Positions 16,485 to 25,712 of a stretch of DNA of 33,178 bases are shown piece by piece. The notes under the pieces were generated by a model. That model ran no database searches and was not told where the DNA came from. It saw nothing but the letters and a program-made list of their open reading frames with translations. The position numbers and the translations under genes were made by a program. This DNA is from Alphaproteobacteria bacterium (GTDB lineage: Bacteria > Pseudomonadota > Alphaproteobacteria > Paracaedibacterales > CAITNM01). How positions within the stretch are numbered: position 1 is the stretch's first letter; the number at the start of each line of letters is the position of its first letter. The DNA is taken from positions 1 to 33,178 of the forward strand of contig CANMNU010000002.1 of assembly GCA_947499175.1 (NCBI GenBank), given 5' to 3'.

Positions 16485-18245
16485 GTGGCATCGCCTTCAA
16501 TTTATTCGGCAATTTTAAAACTACGATCGTTGCTTACCCGTGAAGAAAAATTAAAGTGGGTTGGTATTATTTGTTTTGCTTTAATGACTTCGGTGTTAGA
16601 GGTGATAACTGCATCTGTCATTGTAGTATTCGCTCAAGTTTTAAATCAACCGGAAGTTGGGCAAAAATATTTGAGTATGGTGGGGTTTGCTCCTCACTTA
16701 TCGCCAGCGCGAGTCTTGTTTTTTATAGCCATAATTGTTGGAATAATTTATTTAGTAAAAAACTTAGTTGCTGCTGCAGAAGTATTTTTTCAAAATTTTT
16801 CAATTCAAAAAATAAATTACCAGTTTAAAAATAAATTACTGCACCGTTATGCTGAGGCTGATTACGGATTTTACTTAACGCGAAATTCATCCTTAGGGCT
16901 AGCAGTTGTTACTGAAGTTGACCTAATATGTTCAGGTGGCATGCTATCAATTGCGACTATTTTATCAGAAGAAATTATCTTTTTATCTTTAGTGTGTTTG
17001 GTCGTTTTTATGAACCCATCTTTAGCTCTAACCATTTTTGCAATTACGATGCTTTTTGGCCTGCTTCTTTCCAAAATAATGTTTCCGCAGTTTTATCGCT
17101 GGGGGCAAAGGTTGCAAGATGCCGGGCTTAATAGTGGGCAAAACTTATTGCAGTTTTTTCATGGTTTTAAAGAAATTGTGTTACTTGGTAAACGTGAAGC
17201 TTTTATTGATGCATACAAATTTCATTCTTTAAAAAAATCGCAAGTTCAGGCGCTGCAAACTGCTACCAATACTTTGCCTCGATTGGTTATAGAGGTTCTT
17301 TTTGTAGGGGTGTTTGTAACGACTGTTGCCATTATGTGCCTTGATCATGAAAGCCCCACTCAAATGATTGGTTTACTTGGTGGATATCTTTATGCTGGGT
17401 TCAGGCTTATGCCTGGATTGAATCGTATTATTAATATGCTTAATACATTTAAATCAGTAATTCCTTCAATTGAACGAGTGTATAAAGAATACACATCAGT
17501 TGCTGCAAAAGAAAATTATGTTGATGTGCCTGATTTTGCATTTCAAAATTCAATCAACTTAACTGGTGTTAGTTTTAGCTATTTAAACACCGAAAAAGAT
17601 GCGTTAAAGAACGTTTCTTTTGAGGTTAAAAAAGGTGAATGTATTGGCATCGTTGGTGAAACTGGTTCTGGAAAATCAACTTTAGTAGATTTAATGTTGG
17701 GCCTTTTGCGTCCATATAAAGGTGCTATTTTAATTGATGCTAAACATCCGGTTAATTCATACCAATGGCACCAAAAAATTGGTTATGTGCCCCAGTCGAT
17801 TTATTTAACTGATGATACGATTGCGGCCAATATAGCTTTTGGTGAAAAAGAGGTTGATGTGCAAAGGCTTAATGCAGCAATTGATGCCGCTCAATTGAGC
17901 AAGTTCATTGAGCAGTTGCCAGATGGTGCTAAAACAGTGGTTGGAGAGCGTGGTGTTCGTTTATCTGGGGGGGAGCGTCAACGAATTTCGATTGCTCGTG
18001 CGCTTTATCGTAACCCTGAGGTTTTGATTTTTGATGAGGCAACATCTGCCTTAGATAATGAAACCGAGGCGAAGTTGATGGAAACAATTCACAGCGTTAG
18101 TAAAAATCGCACGGTGATTATGATTGCCCATCGCCTGACAACACTTAAAGATTGTGATCGTATTGTGATGATGGATGGTGGAATGGTGAGGCAGATTACT
18201 GCATATGAAAATCTTCAGAAAGATAATATAAAAAGCCATGCTTAA
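16485..18245 (+). CDS. ABC transporter, PglK-type lipid-linked oligosaccharide flippase
   Basis: A 586-residue half-transporter: six hydrophobic segments (about residues 25-330), then an ATPase domain. The ATPase has Walker A GETGSGKST (391-399), signature LSGGERQ (493-499), Walker B VLIFDE (513-518) and the switch His549. Length and order resemble PglK/Wzk, which flips undecaprenyl-linked glycans across the inner membrane. Lipid A or peptide exporters have the same architecture, so the substrate is inferred from the cluster. The frame is open back to a GTG at 16398, but that start would place the ops-like leader inside coding sequence. I prefer the GTG at 16485, which has GGAG 12 nt upstream and gives a normal N-terminus. 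It overlaps pseB by 8 nt. Confidence 0.8.
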   Translation: MASPSIYSAILKLRSLLTREEKLKWVGIICFALMTSVLEVITASVIVVFAQVLNQPEVGQKYLSMVGFAPHLSPARVLFFIAIIVGIIYLVKNLVAAAEVFFQNFSIQKINYQFKNKLLHRYAEADYGFYLTRNSSLGLAVVTEVDLICSGGMLSIATILSEEIIFLSLVCLVVFMNPSLALTIFAITMLFGLLLSKIMFPQFYRWGQRLQDAGLNSGQNLLQFFHGFKEIVLLGKREAFIDAYKFHSLKKSQVQALQTATNTLPRLVIEVLFVGVFVTTVAIMCLDHESPTQMIGLLGGYLYAGFRLMPGLNRIINMLNTFKSVIPSIERVYKEYTSVAAKENYVDVPDFAFQNSINLTGVSFSYLNTEKDALKNVSFEVKKGECIGIVGETGSGKSTLVDLMLGLLRPYKGAILIDAKHPVNSYQWHQKIGYVPQSIYLTDDTIAANIAFGEKEVDVQRLNAAIDAAQLSKFIEQLPDGAKTVVGERGVRLSGGERQRISIARALYRNPEVLIFDEATSALDNETEAKLMETIHSVSKNRTVIMIAHRLTTLKDCDRIVMMDGGMVRQITAYENLQKDNIKSHA

Positions 18246-19251
18246 AAATTTTCTAATAAAAACGCCAGATCTAAATAATAAAACCATTTTGGTAACGGGT
18301 GGAACAGGCTCGTTCGGCAACCAGTTTGTGCAAACGATTATTGATAATTATTCCCCAAAAAAATTGATTATTTTCTCCAGAGATGAACTTAAGCAATACG
18401 AAATGGCGCAGAACTTTCCTGACAGTAAGCATGAATTTATGCGTTATTTTATAGGTGATGTGCGTGATTATAGCCGTTTAGAAATGGCTTTGCGTGGAGT
18501 TGATATTGTAATTCATGCAGCTGCTTTAAAGCATGTGACAATTGCAGAATACAATCCGTATGAATGCATTCACACAAACGTTATTGGTGCAGAAAATCTT
18601 GTGCGTGCATCTTTAAGAAATGGTGTTAGCCATGTGTTGGCGCTTTCTACCGATAAGGCTGTTAGCCCTATTAATCTGTATGGTGCCAGCAAACTTGCTG
18701 CAGAAAAAATATTTATTGCAGCTAATAATATACGTGGTACAGATCCGACGATATTTTCGGTTGTTCGCTATGGGAACGTAGTTGGATCTCGTGGGAGCGT
18801 GGTGCCATTTTTCAAGAAATTACTAAATGAAGGTGCAAAATCACTGCCGATCACTGATAACGAAATGACACGTTTTTGGATTACGTTGCAACAGGGTGTG
18901 GATTTTGTTTTGTCGAATCTAGCGCTAATGCAAGGTGGAGAAATTTTTATTCCAAAAATTCCTAGCATGAAAATTATAGATTTGGCGAGCGCTATTCAAC
19001 CAGGTATCGATACTCATGAAATCGGTATACGCCCTGGAGAAAAGCTACATGAATGCATGATTACTTCAGATGAAGCTTTGCAAACGGTTGATGTGGACGA
19101 CCGTTACACTATTCTTCCATCGTTTGTGGATCTAAGCTCTTGGCAATGTGGTGTCCAAACAACTCCGGTTGGCAAAAGAATGGTCTATTCAAGCGAAACC
19201 AACACAGAATGGCTTAATACAAATCAACTTACAAAAATGATTGATAGTTAA
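18238..19251 (+). CDS. pseB: UDP-GlcNAc 4,6-dehydratase (inverting)
   Basis: First enzyme of CMP-pseudaminic acid synthesis. It converts UDP-GlcNAc to UDP-2-acetamido-2,6-dideoxy-beta-L-arabino-hexos-4-ulose in the cytosol. The 337-residue protein is an extended SDR: nucleotide-binding TGGTGSFG (residues 20-27), catalytic STDK (137-140) and YGASK (148-152). The 9-residue spacing between the Asp and Tyr matches FlaA1/PseB. The single-domain soluble form separates it from large membrane-bound dehydratases. The start ATG is inside the last codons of the transporter gene (8-nt overlap). pseC follows after 1 nt, so substrate hand-off and coupling are expected. Confidence 0.95.
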   Translation: MLKNFLIKTPDLNNKTILVTGGTGSFGNQFVQTIIDNYSPKKLIIFSRDELKQYEMAQNFPDSKHEFMRYFIGDVRDYSRLEMALRGVDIVIHAAALKHVTIAEYNPYECIHTNVIGAENLVRASLRNGVSHVLALSTDKAVSPINLYGASKLAAEKIFIAANNIRGTDPTIFSVVRYGNVVGSRGSVVPFFKKLLNEGAKSLPITDNEMTRFWITLQQGVDFVLSNLALMQGGEIFIPKIPSMKIIDLASAIQPGIDTHEIGIRPGEKLHECMITSDEALQTVDVDDRYTILPSFVDLSSWQCGVQTTPVGKRMVYSSETNTEWLNTNQLTKMIDS

Positions 19252-19252
19252 C

Positions 19253-20413
19253 ATGGTTCCTTATAGCAGACACTTTATTGATCAAGATGATATTGATGCA
19301 GTTGTGCAAGTGCTGCAAGGCGGTTGGTTGACATGTGGGCCGGTTGTTGAAAAATTTGAGCAAAAATTAGCAAAAATTGTTCATGCCAAATACGCAATTG
19401 CTTGCTCCAATGGCACTACGGCTTTACATCTCGCAATGTTGGCTTTGGGAATTAGTGATGGCGATGTTGTTTTAGTTCCAGCAATCACCTTTTTAGCTTC
19501 AGCCAATGCTGCAAGGTATGTAGGTGCTGACGTAGTTTTTGTTGATGTTGATCCAACTACTGGTTTGATGACATATGAAACACTAGAGGTTGCGATTTTA
19601 GCAAATCATGAAAAATCATTAAAAGCTGTGGTTAATGTTCATTTTGCAGGGCAATGTGAAAATTTGGAAACAATACATAAAGTCGCTAGAAAGCATGATT
19701 TATTAATTATAGAAGATGCGGCTCACGCTATTGGCACCATTTATATAGATGAAAGCGGTAAGCAGCACGCAATAGGTTCTAATTCCTTTTCAGATATAAC
19801 AACATTTTCCTTTCATCCAGTTAAAACGATTGCAATGGGGGAGGGTGGGGCTGTTACTACAAACAATCCGGAAATTGCGAAGAAACTGAAACTGTTACGC
19901 AGTCATGGAATGATTCGTGATTCATTGCAGTGGGAAGGCGACGAATCCGGCCCATGGTATTATGAAATGCAGGAACTGGGGTTTAATTATCGAATTAGTG
20001 ATATCAACTGTGCTCTTGGTCTTAGTCAATTAGAAAATCTTGAAAATTTTAAATTAGAACGTGCGAACATTGTAAAGTTTTATGATAATGCATGTGCCGG
20101 CTTAAATTATTTAAACCCTTTGAAAAAATTACAATATTCTGATACTGCTTGGCATTTGTATGTTGTGCTTATTGATTTTGATATTTTGGGTAAATCACGA
20201 GCTCAAGTTATGACAGAGTTAAAAGAAAAAGGTATCGGCACCCAAGTGCATTATATACCTTTGCATAAGCAGCCATATTACAAAAATCTTTGTGGAGAAA
20301 TGACCTTACCAGGTGCGGAAGGCTATTATGCTACGTGCTTAAGTTTGCCATTGTATGTTGGATTGAAAGAAGAAGATCAGCAGCATGTTGTTGATGCATT
20401 GTCAAATGCTTAG
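19253..20413 (+). CDS. pseC: UDP-4-amino-4,6-dideoxy-N-acetyl-beta-L-altrosamine transaminase
   Basis: PLP-dependent sugar aminotransferase of the DegT/DnrJ/EryC1 family, 386 residues, second step of pseudaminic acid synthesis, acting on the PseB product with glutamate as donor. The PLP lysine is K191 in FHPVKTIAMGEGG; EDAAHAIG and the N-terminal MVPYSRHFID are family-typical (PseC proteins usually open with a PYSRQ-like motif). I use the ATG at 19253, two bases after the pseB stop codon, rather than the in-frame TTG at 19241, because it matches the family N-terminus. The 3' end overlaps the next gene by 8 nt. Confidence 0.94.
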   Translation: MVPYSRHFIDQDDIDAVVQVLQGGWLTCGPVVEKFEQKLAKIVHAKYAIACSNGTTALHLAMLALGISDGDVVLVPAITFLASANAARYVGADVVFVDVDPTTGLMTYETLEVAILANHEKSLKAVVNVHFAGQCENLETIHKVARKHDLLIIEDAAHAIGTIYIDESGKQHAIGSNSFSDITTFSFHPVKTIAMGEGGAVTTNNPEIAKKLKLLRSHGMIRDSLQWEGDESGPWYYEMQELGFNYRISDINCALGLSQLENLENFKLERANIVKFYDNACAGLNYLNPLKKLQYSDTAWHLYVVLIDFDILGKSRAQVMTELKEKGIGTQVHYIPLHKQPYYKNLCGEMTLPGAEGYYATCLSLPLYVGLKEEDQQHVVDALSNA

Positions 20414-21281
20414 CAAAATTGGCATAGGTACGGCAAACTTCACGCAAAATTATGGGATTTTACCCAGTGATGATGCTATAGACGTTAATTCAATTTTAAA
20501 GTTAGCAACTGACCATGGGATTGATACTTTCGATACAGCTTTTGCTTATGGGGATTTTCTTAGCATCTTGGATGATAAATCTGATTTATCCAATTTAAAT
20601 GTCATTACAAAATTCAGCATTTTAGATGACTACGATGCTATTTTTCAAAAGATGAAACATGTAAAAGAACAATATAGTTTTGATGGATATTATGGGCTAC
20701 TTATTCATGATCCGCAAAACTTGGAAAGAGCTGATAAAGGTGAGCTACTCAGTTTATTTGATAAATTGCACAATGGTGGTTTAGTCAAAAAAATTGGCAT
20801 ATCTGTGTATGATTTAAACGATCTTGAGGGTTTTAGAAATATAATCGATCCAGAGCTTATCCAAATACCTTTGAGTCCACTAAGCCAGACATTTGTTAAC
20901 GACAAATTTATTGACTATGTTGAGCGACAAGAAATTGAAGTGCATGCCCGGTCCTTGTTTCTTCAGGGGGTTTTGTTATCTGACAAACTGCCTGAATCTT
21001 TAAATAATCTAGAGCCGCTGTGGCGCTTGTACATGGGGATTTTTGAACAGCACTCCGAAATGTACATGGACGCAACTAAATCTTATAACTTGCGATTAGA
21101 GGCTTTGCTATCCTGGGCATTTACTCATCAATGGGTTAGCAAGTGGATTCTTGGGGTTTCTTGCAAGCAAGATCTAGAAGAAATTATTGAAAGCAACAAT
21201 CAAGAAATATCTCACCCTTTCTCTTCATTAAAATATATGGCACACCCTATGACTGATCCTAGAAACTGGAAAATGGCATGA
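20406..21281 (+). CDS. Aldo/keto reductase-like oxidoreductase of the glycan cluster
   Basis: A 291-residue protein with the aldo/keto reductase TIM-barrel pattern and a complete catalytic tetrad by position: D43 and Y48 (FDTAFAYGD), K69 (VITKF), and H101 (LLIHDP). It would reduce a sugar or aldehyde carbonyl using NADPH. AKR genes of this type recur in nonulosonic-acid clusters, but their step is not established, and canonical Pse synthesis needs none. The ATG at 20406 lies in the last codons of pseC (ATGCTTAG overlap); an upstream in-frame ATG at 20385 is less likely because MLSKIGIGTANF matches the usual first strand. It overlaps the next gene by ATGA. It may work with the aminotransferase half of that gene. 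Confidence 0.8.
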   Translation: MLSKIGIGTANFTQNYGILPSDDAIDVNSILKLATDHGIDTFDTAFAYGDFLSILDDKSDLSNLNVITKFSILDDYDAIFQKMKHVKEQYSFDGYYGLLIHDPQNLERADKGELLSLFDKLHNGGLVKKIGISVYDLNDLEGFRNIIDPELIQIPLSPLSQTFVNDKFIDYVERQEIEVHARSLFLQGVLLSDKLPESLNNLEPLWRLYMGIFEQHSEMYMDATKSYNLRLEALLSWAFTHQWVSKWILGVSCKQDLEEIIESNNQEISHPFSSLKYMAHPMTDPRNWKMA

Positions 21282-23302
21282 AAAAAGTTGCAATTATTCA
21301 AGCAAGAATGGGGGCATCAAGATTTCCAGGGAAAGTATTAGAATTTCTTAATAAAAAGCCAGTGTTACACTGGGTAGTAGATGCAGTTTTGCTTATTCCC
21401 ACAATCGATCAAATAGTTGTGGCTACATCGGATACAGAGATAGATCAGCCTATTGCTGACTGGTGTAGTAAAAATCAAATTGCGGTGTTTAGGGGGAGCG
21501 AGTCAGATGTTTTGTCGCGTTTTTATGTAGCTGCTAAAGAACACAACGCTGATGTCGTTGTAAGGATCACTGCTGATTGTCCTTTGCTTGATCCAAATAT
21601 TGTGGGGCAAGTGCTTTATTTAGTTGTCAGCGGGGAGGTCGATTACGCATCTAATGTTTCGCCCGCTACATGGCCGGATGGTCTGGATTGCGAGGCATTT
21701 ACCATTGCTGCTTTGGAAGAAGCTCATCATAAGGCGGGGCGCCAAAGTGATCGAGAGCATGTGACGCCGTATATTCGCAATAATCAATACAAATTTAAGA
21801 TAGCTAATGTCCCTGCTGCAATGCCAGGTTTACAAAAACATCGCTGGACAATTGATACCAAGGAAGACTTAGAGTTTGTTGAAAAATTAGTAAAGGAAAC
21901 TAAGGTAAATGCTACAACTTATGACTATTTGGAAACATTAAAGAACAACTCTAAACTTGTTCAACCTGCCTATATACGGAACGAAGGCTTTGATAAATCA
22001 TTGCAAAATGAAACGGTTGAATGCACAAATTTCCAAAACTCTAAAATTCTTTTGAACAGAGCTTTAAAAACTATTCCATTAGGTTCGCAGACTTTTAGTA
22101 AGTCTTATATTCAATATCCAGAAAATACTTCTCCAATGTTTTTAACCCATGGTGAGGGTTCTCATGTATGGGATGTTGATGGTAATGAATATATCGATTT
22201 AGTAAGTGGACTGTTGCCAAATGTGCTCGGGTATAATGATGCGGATGTTAATTATGCAATTTCTATTCAGTTGCAAAAGGGTATATCTTTTAGCCTTTCA
22301 ACAGATTTAGAAATACAATTAGCTGAAAAATTGTGTGACATTATACCATGTGCCCAAAAAGTTAGATTTGCCAAAAATGGTACAGATGTAACAACAGCAG
22401 CTATCAGGCTTGCCCGTGCATTTACTAGGCGCGATAAGGTTATTTTATGTGGTTATCATGGTTGGCAAGATTGGTCGATTGGTACCACAACTCGCAATAA
22501 GGGGGTGCCTAAAGCAGTATCAGAACTTTCAGTAGCTGTACCTTATAATGATTTAAATAGAATTGAAGAGTTACTAAAAAGCGAAGAATTTTCCTGTGTT
22601 ATAATGGAGGCATGCAATTCTTCGGTCCCTCATGATGGGTATTTGCAAGGTATTAAAAATTTGTGCGAGCAATACGGTTCCTTATTTATTTTTGATGAAG
22701 TAATTACAGGCTTTAGATTTGCGCTTGGTGGGGCTCAAGAATATTTTGGGGTAACTCCGCATCTTTCATGTTTTGGCAAAGCCATGGGAAATGGTATGCC
22801 TATTTCAGCAATTGTTGGCAGATATGATGTGATGCGCGAGATGGAAGATATTTTCTTTTCAGGTACTTTTGGAGGAGAGACACTTTCTTTGGCTGCATCA
22901 CTGGCAACTATAGAAAAAATTGAAAAAAATAATGTAATTAAATACTTATGGTCTTATGGGCAACAGCTTGATGATTCTGTAAAGCAGTTGATTGCGAAAT
23001 ATGATTTAGAAAAAGCAATTAACTTATGTGGCTATGCCCCTTGGAAGATTTTTCAGGTCCTAGACCATACCAAGGCTACGGCTTTTGAAATTAAGACTTT
23101 ATTTATTCAGGAGATGATTAAACGGGGAATTTTGATTAATAGCTCACTGAACATAAATTTTGCTCATGGTGCCTTAGAGAAATATAAAATTTTAAAAGCT
23201 ATCGAAGATGTATTTGGCATTATGTCAGAGTGTTTGCAAAACGGAAAAATAAAGCAGTACTTAAAAAGTTCAACTATAAAACCGCTGTTTAAAGTGCGTT
23301 AA
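21278..23302 (+). CDS. Fusion: SpsF-type cytidylyltransferase and class III aminotransferase
   Basis: Two enzymes in one 674-residue chain. Residues 1 to about 235 are a SpsF/COG1861-type nucleotidyltransferase with the nucleotide-binding signature QARMGASRFPGK (8-19) and ITADCPLLDP. From about 255 onward is a class III PLP aminotransferase resembling glutamate-1-semialdehyde aminomutase, with IFDEVITGFR (D473) and PLP lysine K501 in CFGKAMGNG. It takes the place of pseF between pseC and pseG, so the N-terminal half probably makes CMP-Pse or a CMP-derivative. The aminotransferase half implies an extra amination or isomerisation. Its 5' end overlaps the AKR gene by ATGA and pseG follows after 5 nt. 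Domain calls are secure; substrates are inferred. Confidence 0.85.
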   Translation: MKKVAIIQARMGASRFPGKVLEFLNKKPVLHWVVDAVLLIPTIDQIVVATSDTEIDQPIADWCSKNQIAVFRGSESDVLSRFYVAAKEHNADVVVRITADCPLLDPNIVGQVLYLVVSGEVDYASNVSPATWPDGLDCEAFTIAALEEAHHKAGRQSDREHVTPYIRNNQYKFKIANVPAAMPGLQKHRWTIDTKEDLEFVEKLVKETKVNATTYDYLETLKNNSKLVQPAYIRNEGFDKSLQNETVECTNFQNSKILLNRALKTIPLGSQTFSKSYIQYPENTSPMFLTHGEGSHVWDVDGNEYIDLVSGLLPNVLGYNDADVNYAISIQLQKGISFSLSTDLEIQLAEKLCDIIPCAQKVRFAKNGTDVTTAAIRLARAFTRRDKVILCGYHGWQDWSIGTTTRNKGVPKAVSELSVAVPYNDLNRIEELLKSEEFSCVIMEACNSSVPHDGYLQGIKNLCEQYGSLFIFDEVITGFRFALGGAQEYFGVTPHLSCFGKAMGNGMPISAIVGRYDVMREMEDIFFSGTFGGETLSLAASLATIEKIEKNNVIKYLWSYGQQLDDSVKQLIAKYDLEKAINLCGYAPWKIFQVLDHTKATAFEIKTLFIQEMIKRGILINSSLNINFAHGALEKYKILKAIEDVFGIMSECLQNGKIKQYLKSSTIKPLFKVR

Positions 23303-23307
23303 ATCTC

Positions 23308-24693
23308 GTGAAAAAACTAGCAATTTTTCGTTTTGAGGCTTCTCCAACCATAGGCGCTGGTCATGCAATACGCTCTTTTGTGCTTGCATATGCGTTAGTA
23401 GAAGAAGGTTGGGTTTGCAGAGTCGTTACCACTTTAACGACATATGACTTTATTCCAAAGTTAGATCGATTTGAACGAATTGATCCGGATAATTTCTACC
23501 AGAATCCTTTGCCGTGCGATTTGTTGGTTGTTGATAATTATGAATTAGATCACGTTTATGAAAAGCATTTTAGACCAACTGCTAAAAAAATTATGGTGAT
23601 TGATGATTTGGCTAATCGTCACCATGATTCTGATATTTTGCTTGATCAAACCTATGGTCGTGATGCAGCTGACTATAAAAATTTAGTACCCCAACATTGT
23701 AAAATATTAGCTGGTAGTGATTATGTTTTGTTACGCAAAGAGTTCGTTGAGCTTAGGCCAAAAGCCATAGAAAAAAGGCGCAACACCGCTGAAATAAAAC
23801 GCATACTCGTTTCTATGGGTGGAAGCGACTCACAAAATTATACTTTAAAAGCTTTAGATATGATTAAACAGTCAGGTTTTACTGGTGCAATCGATATTGT
23901 TTTGGGTTTTAAATCATTAAATTTTGAAGCAGTGAAAGATTATATTGCCAGCCTTCCTAACGAATGCGTTATTCATGTTAACGCGGATATGCCAAAGCTT
24001 GTCTATGGGGCAGATCTAGCTGTTGGTGCAGCAGGGACAAGTGTTTGGGAAAGATGTTGTTTGGGATTGCCCCAGTATTTACTTCAAACTGCGGACAATC
24101 AATCAGTTGTTATTCAGCAATTTGCTCATTCAGATTTCTTAACTTTTTACAATTGTGTCAACGCAGATTACCAAGATAATGTGGATGTTGGAAATATTGA
24201 TGGTCTGGGGGCTTTTCGACTATTGTGCTACTTAAATACAGGTTACGACAAGGCTAATCGGCTAATTACTCATGCTAAAGTTTGTAAAGAAGATGTTGAT
24301 TTAATTTTTCGTTGGCAGCAAAATCCCGAACTAAGGATATTTTCTTTTAACCAAGAAAGTCCTGCTTATGAAGAACATAAAAAATGGTTTTATGAAAAAC
24401 TAAGAAGTCCAAGTGTGTTTGAAAAAATCATTGCTGATGGAATTCCATGTGGCATACTACGTCTCGACTATTGTTTTGAGAACAACTCTTGGAAGTTAAG
24501 CTGGTACATATTACCAGAATTCCAAAGAAAAGGAATGGGTTCTATAGCGTTAAATTTTTCTAAAAAGCTTGCTGTTGGAAAAACTGTTAAGGCTTTTGTG
24601 TTCAAGGAAAATATAGCTTCGCAGAAAGCTATGAAAAAAGCAGATTTTAATGTTATATCAGAAGATCAAAATGGATTTCATTATGAGTACTAA
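23308..24693 (+). CDS. pseG: Fusion of PseG UDP-sugar hydrolase and PseH N-acetyltransferase
   Basis: A 461-residue bifunctional protein. Residues 1 to about 320 are a GT-B-like PseG hydrolase, which removes UDP from UDP-2,4-diacetamido-2,4,6-trideoxy-L-altrose. The conserved GAGHAIRS includes the catalytic-type His19, with MGGSDSQN and GAAGTSVWERCCLGLP in the C-terminal lobe. From about 325 is a GNAT domain like PseH, which acetylates the 4-amino group before PseG acts, with acetyl-CoA loop PEFQRKGMGS. In the better-known pathways these are separate proteins. The start is GTG at 23308, without a strong Shine-Dalgarno, 5 nt after the previous stop. The 3' end overlaps pseI by 11 nt. Confidence 0.9.
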   Translation: MKKLAIFRFEASPTIGAGHAIRSFVLAYALVEEGWVCRVVTTLTTYDFIPKLDRFERIDPDNFYQNPLPCDLLVVDNYELDHVYEKHFRPTAKKIMVIDDLANRHHDSDILLDQTYGRDAADYKNLVPQHCKILAGSDYVLLRKEFVELRPKAIEKRRNTAEIKRILVSMGGSDSQNYTLKALDMIKQSGFTGAIDIVLGFKSLNFEAVKDYIASLPNECVIHVNADMPKLVYGADLAVGAAGTSVWERCCLGLPQYLLQTADNQSVVIQQFAHSDFLTFYNCVNADYQDNVDVGNIDGLGAFRLLCYLNTGYDKANRLITHAKVCKEDVDLIFRWQQNPELRIFSFNQESPAYEEHKKWFYEKLRSPSVFEKIIADGIPCGILRLDYCFENNSWKLSWYILPEFQRKGMGSIALNFSKKLAVGKTVKAFVFKENIASQKAMKKADFNVISEDQNGFHYEY

Positions 24694-25687
24694 ACCCTAC
24701 ATAATAGCTGAACTCTCAGGTAATCATAATGGCGATATTAATCTCGCTTTTAGACTTATAGAAGCAGCAAAAAATTCCGGTGCTGACGCTGTAAAGCTGC
24801 AAACTTATACCGCTGATACTATTACCATAGATTGTGATAATGATGATTTCATGATTAAAGACGGACTTTGGGACGGTTATAAACTCTATGATCTATACAA
24901 AGAAGCTCACACCCCGTGGGAATGGCATGAACTTTTATTTGCCAAAGGAAAAGAGCTTGGAATCACGGTTTTTTCAACACCGTTTGATGAAACAGCTGTG
25001 GATTTACTAGAAAGTTTAAATGCTCCAATTTATAAAATAGCTTCATTTGAATTAGTGCATCATCCTCTTATTGCATATGTAGCCAAGCTTAAAAAACCGA
25101 TGATTATGTCAACAGGGATGGCATCAATAGAAGAAATTACAGAAGCTGTTGATGTGGCGTTTACGAGCGGTTGTACAGACTTAACATTATTGCACTGTGT
25201 TAGTGAATACCCGGCACCTGTTGAAAACAGCAATCTTGCTACAATGCTTGATTTAAAACAACGGTTTCCAAAATGTAAAATTGGTTTATCTGATCATACC
25301 TTGGGTACAACGGTGGCAATTGCTGCTGTAGCATTAGGGGCAAGAGTTATCGAAAAACATATTACATTGGATCGCTCTGAAGGTGGGATAGATGCTGCAT
25401 TTTCGCTTGAGCCAGATGAGTTAAAATACTTATGTGAAGCAACGCATGATGCAGCCTTGGCTATTGGTAAGGTTAATTATCAGCGAAGTGATTCAGAACG
25501 CAAAAATATGGTTTTTAGGCGCAGTATTTATGCTGTAAAAGACATTGCCGAAGGTGAATTTTTTACTAAGAATAATATTAGGATTATTCGCCCTGGGTAT
25601 GGGGTGGCGCCTAAGGAATATGAAGGTACACTAAATACGAGATCTTCTAGAAATTATAAATTTGGCTCATCAATAAAACAAAAATAA
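24683..25687 (+). CDS. pseI: Pseudaminic acid synthase
   Basis: Condenses the PseG product with phosphoenolpyruvate to give pseudaminic acid. The 334-residue protein has a NeuB-type TIM barrel opening YIIAELSGNHNGD (residues 6-18), with LLHCVSEYPAP and VIEKHITLDRSEGG in the barrel, and a C-terminal antifreeze-like SAF domain (about 275-334). The motifs fit PseI/NeuB; assignment to Pse rather than sialic or legionaminic acid rests on the pseB, pseC, pseG and pseH context. The ATG at 24683 gives the family N-terminus and overlaps the pseG-pseH 3' end; ATGs at 24650 and 24671 would add non-conserved residues. Confidence 0.93.
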   Translation: MSTKPYIIAELSGNHNGDINLAFRLIEAAKNSGADAVKLQTYTADTITIDCDNDDFMIKDGLWDGYKLYDLYKEAHTPWEWHELLFAKGKELGITVFSTPFDETAVDLLESLNAPIYKIASFELVHHPLIAYVAKLKKPMIMSTGMASIEEITEAVDVAFTSGCTDLTLLHCVSEYPAPVENSNLATMLDLKQRFPKCKIGLSDHTLGTTVAIAAVALGARVIEKHITLDRSEGGIDAAFSLEPDELKYLCEATHDAALAIGKVNYQRSDSERKNMVFRRSIYAVKDIAEGEFFTKNNIRIIRPGYGVAPKEYEGTLNTRSSRNYKFGSSIKQK

Positions 25688-25712
25688 AATTGTGGTAAAA
25701 AGCGAGTAAATT

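Noticed and set aside
20385..20405. Longer start for the aldo/keto reductase
   Set aside because: The added residues MLLMHCQ lie within the end of pseC and precede the conserved first strand; the ATG at 20406 repeats the overlap form seen at other junctions.
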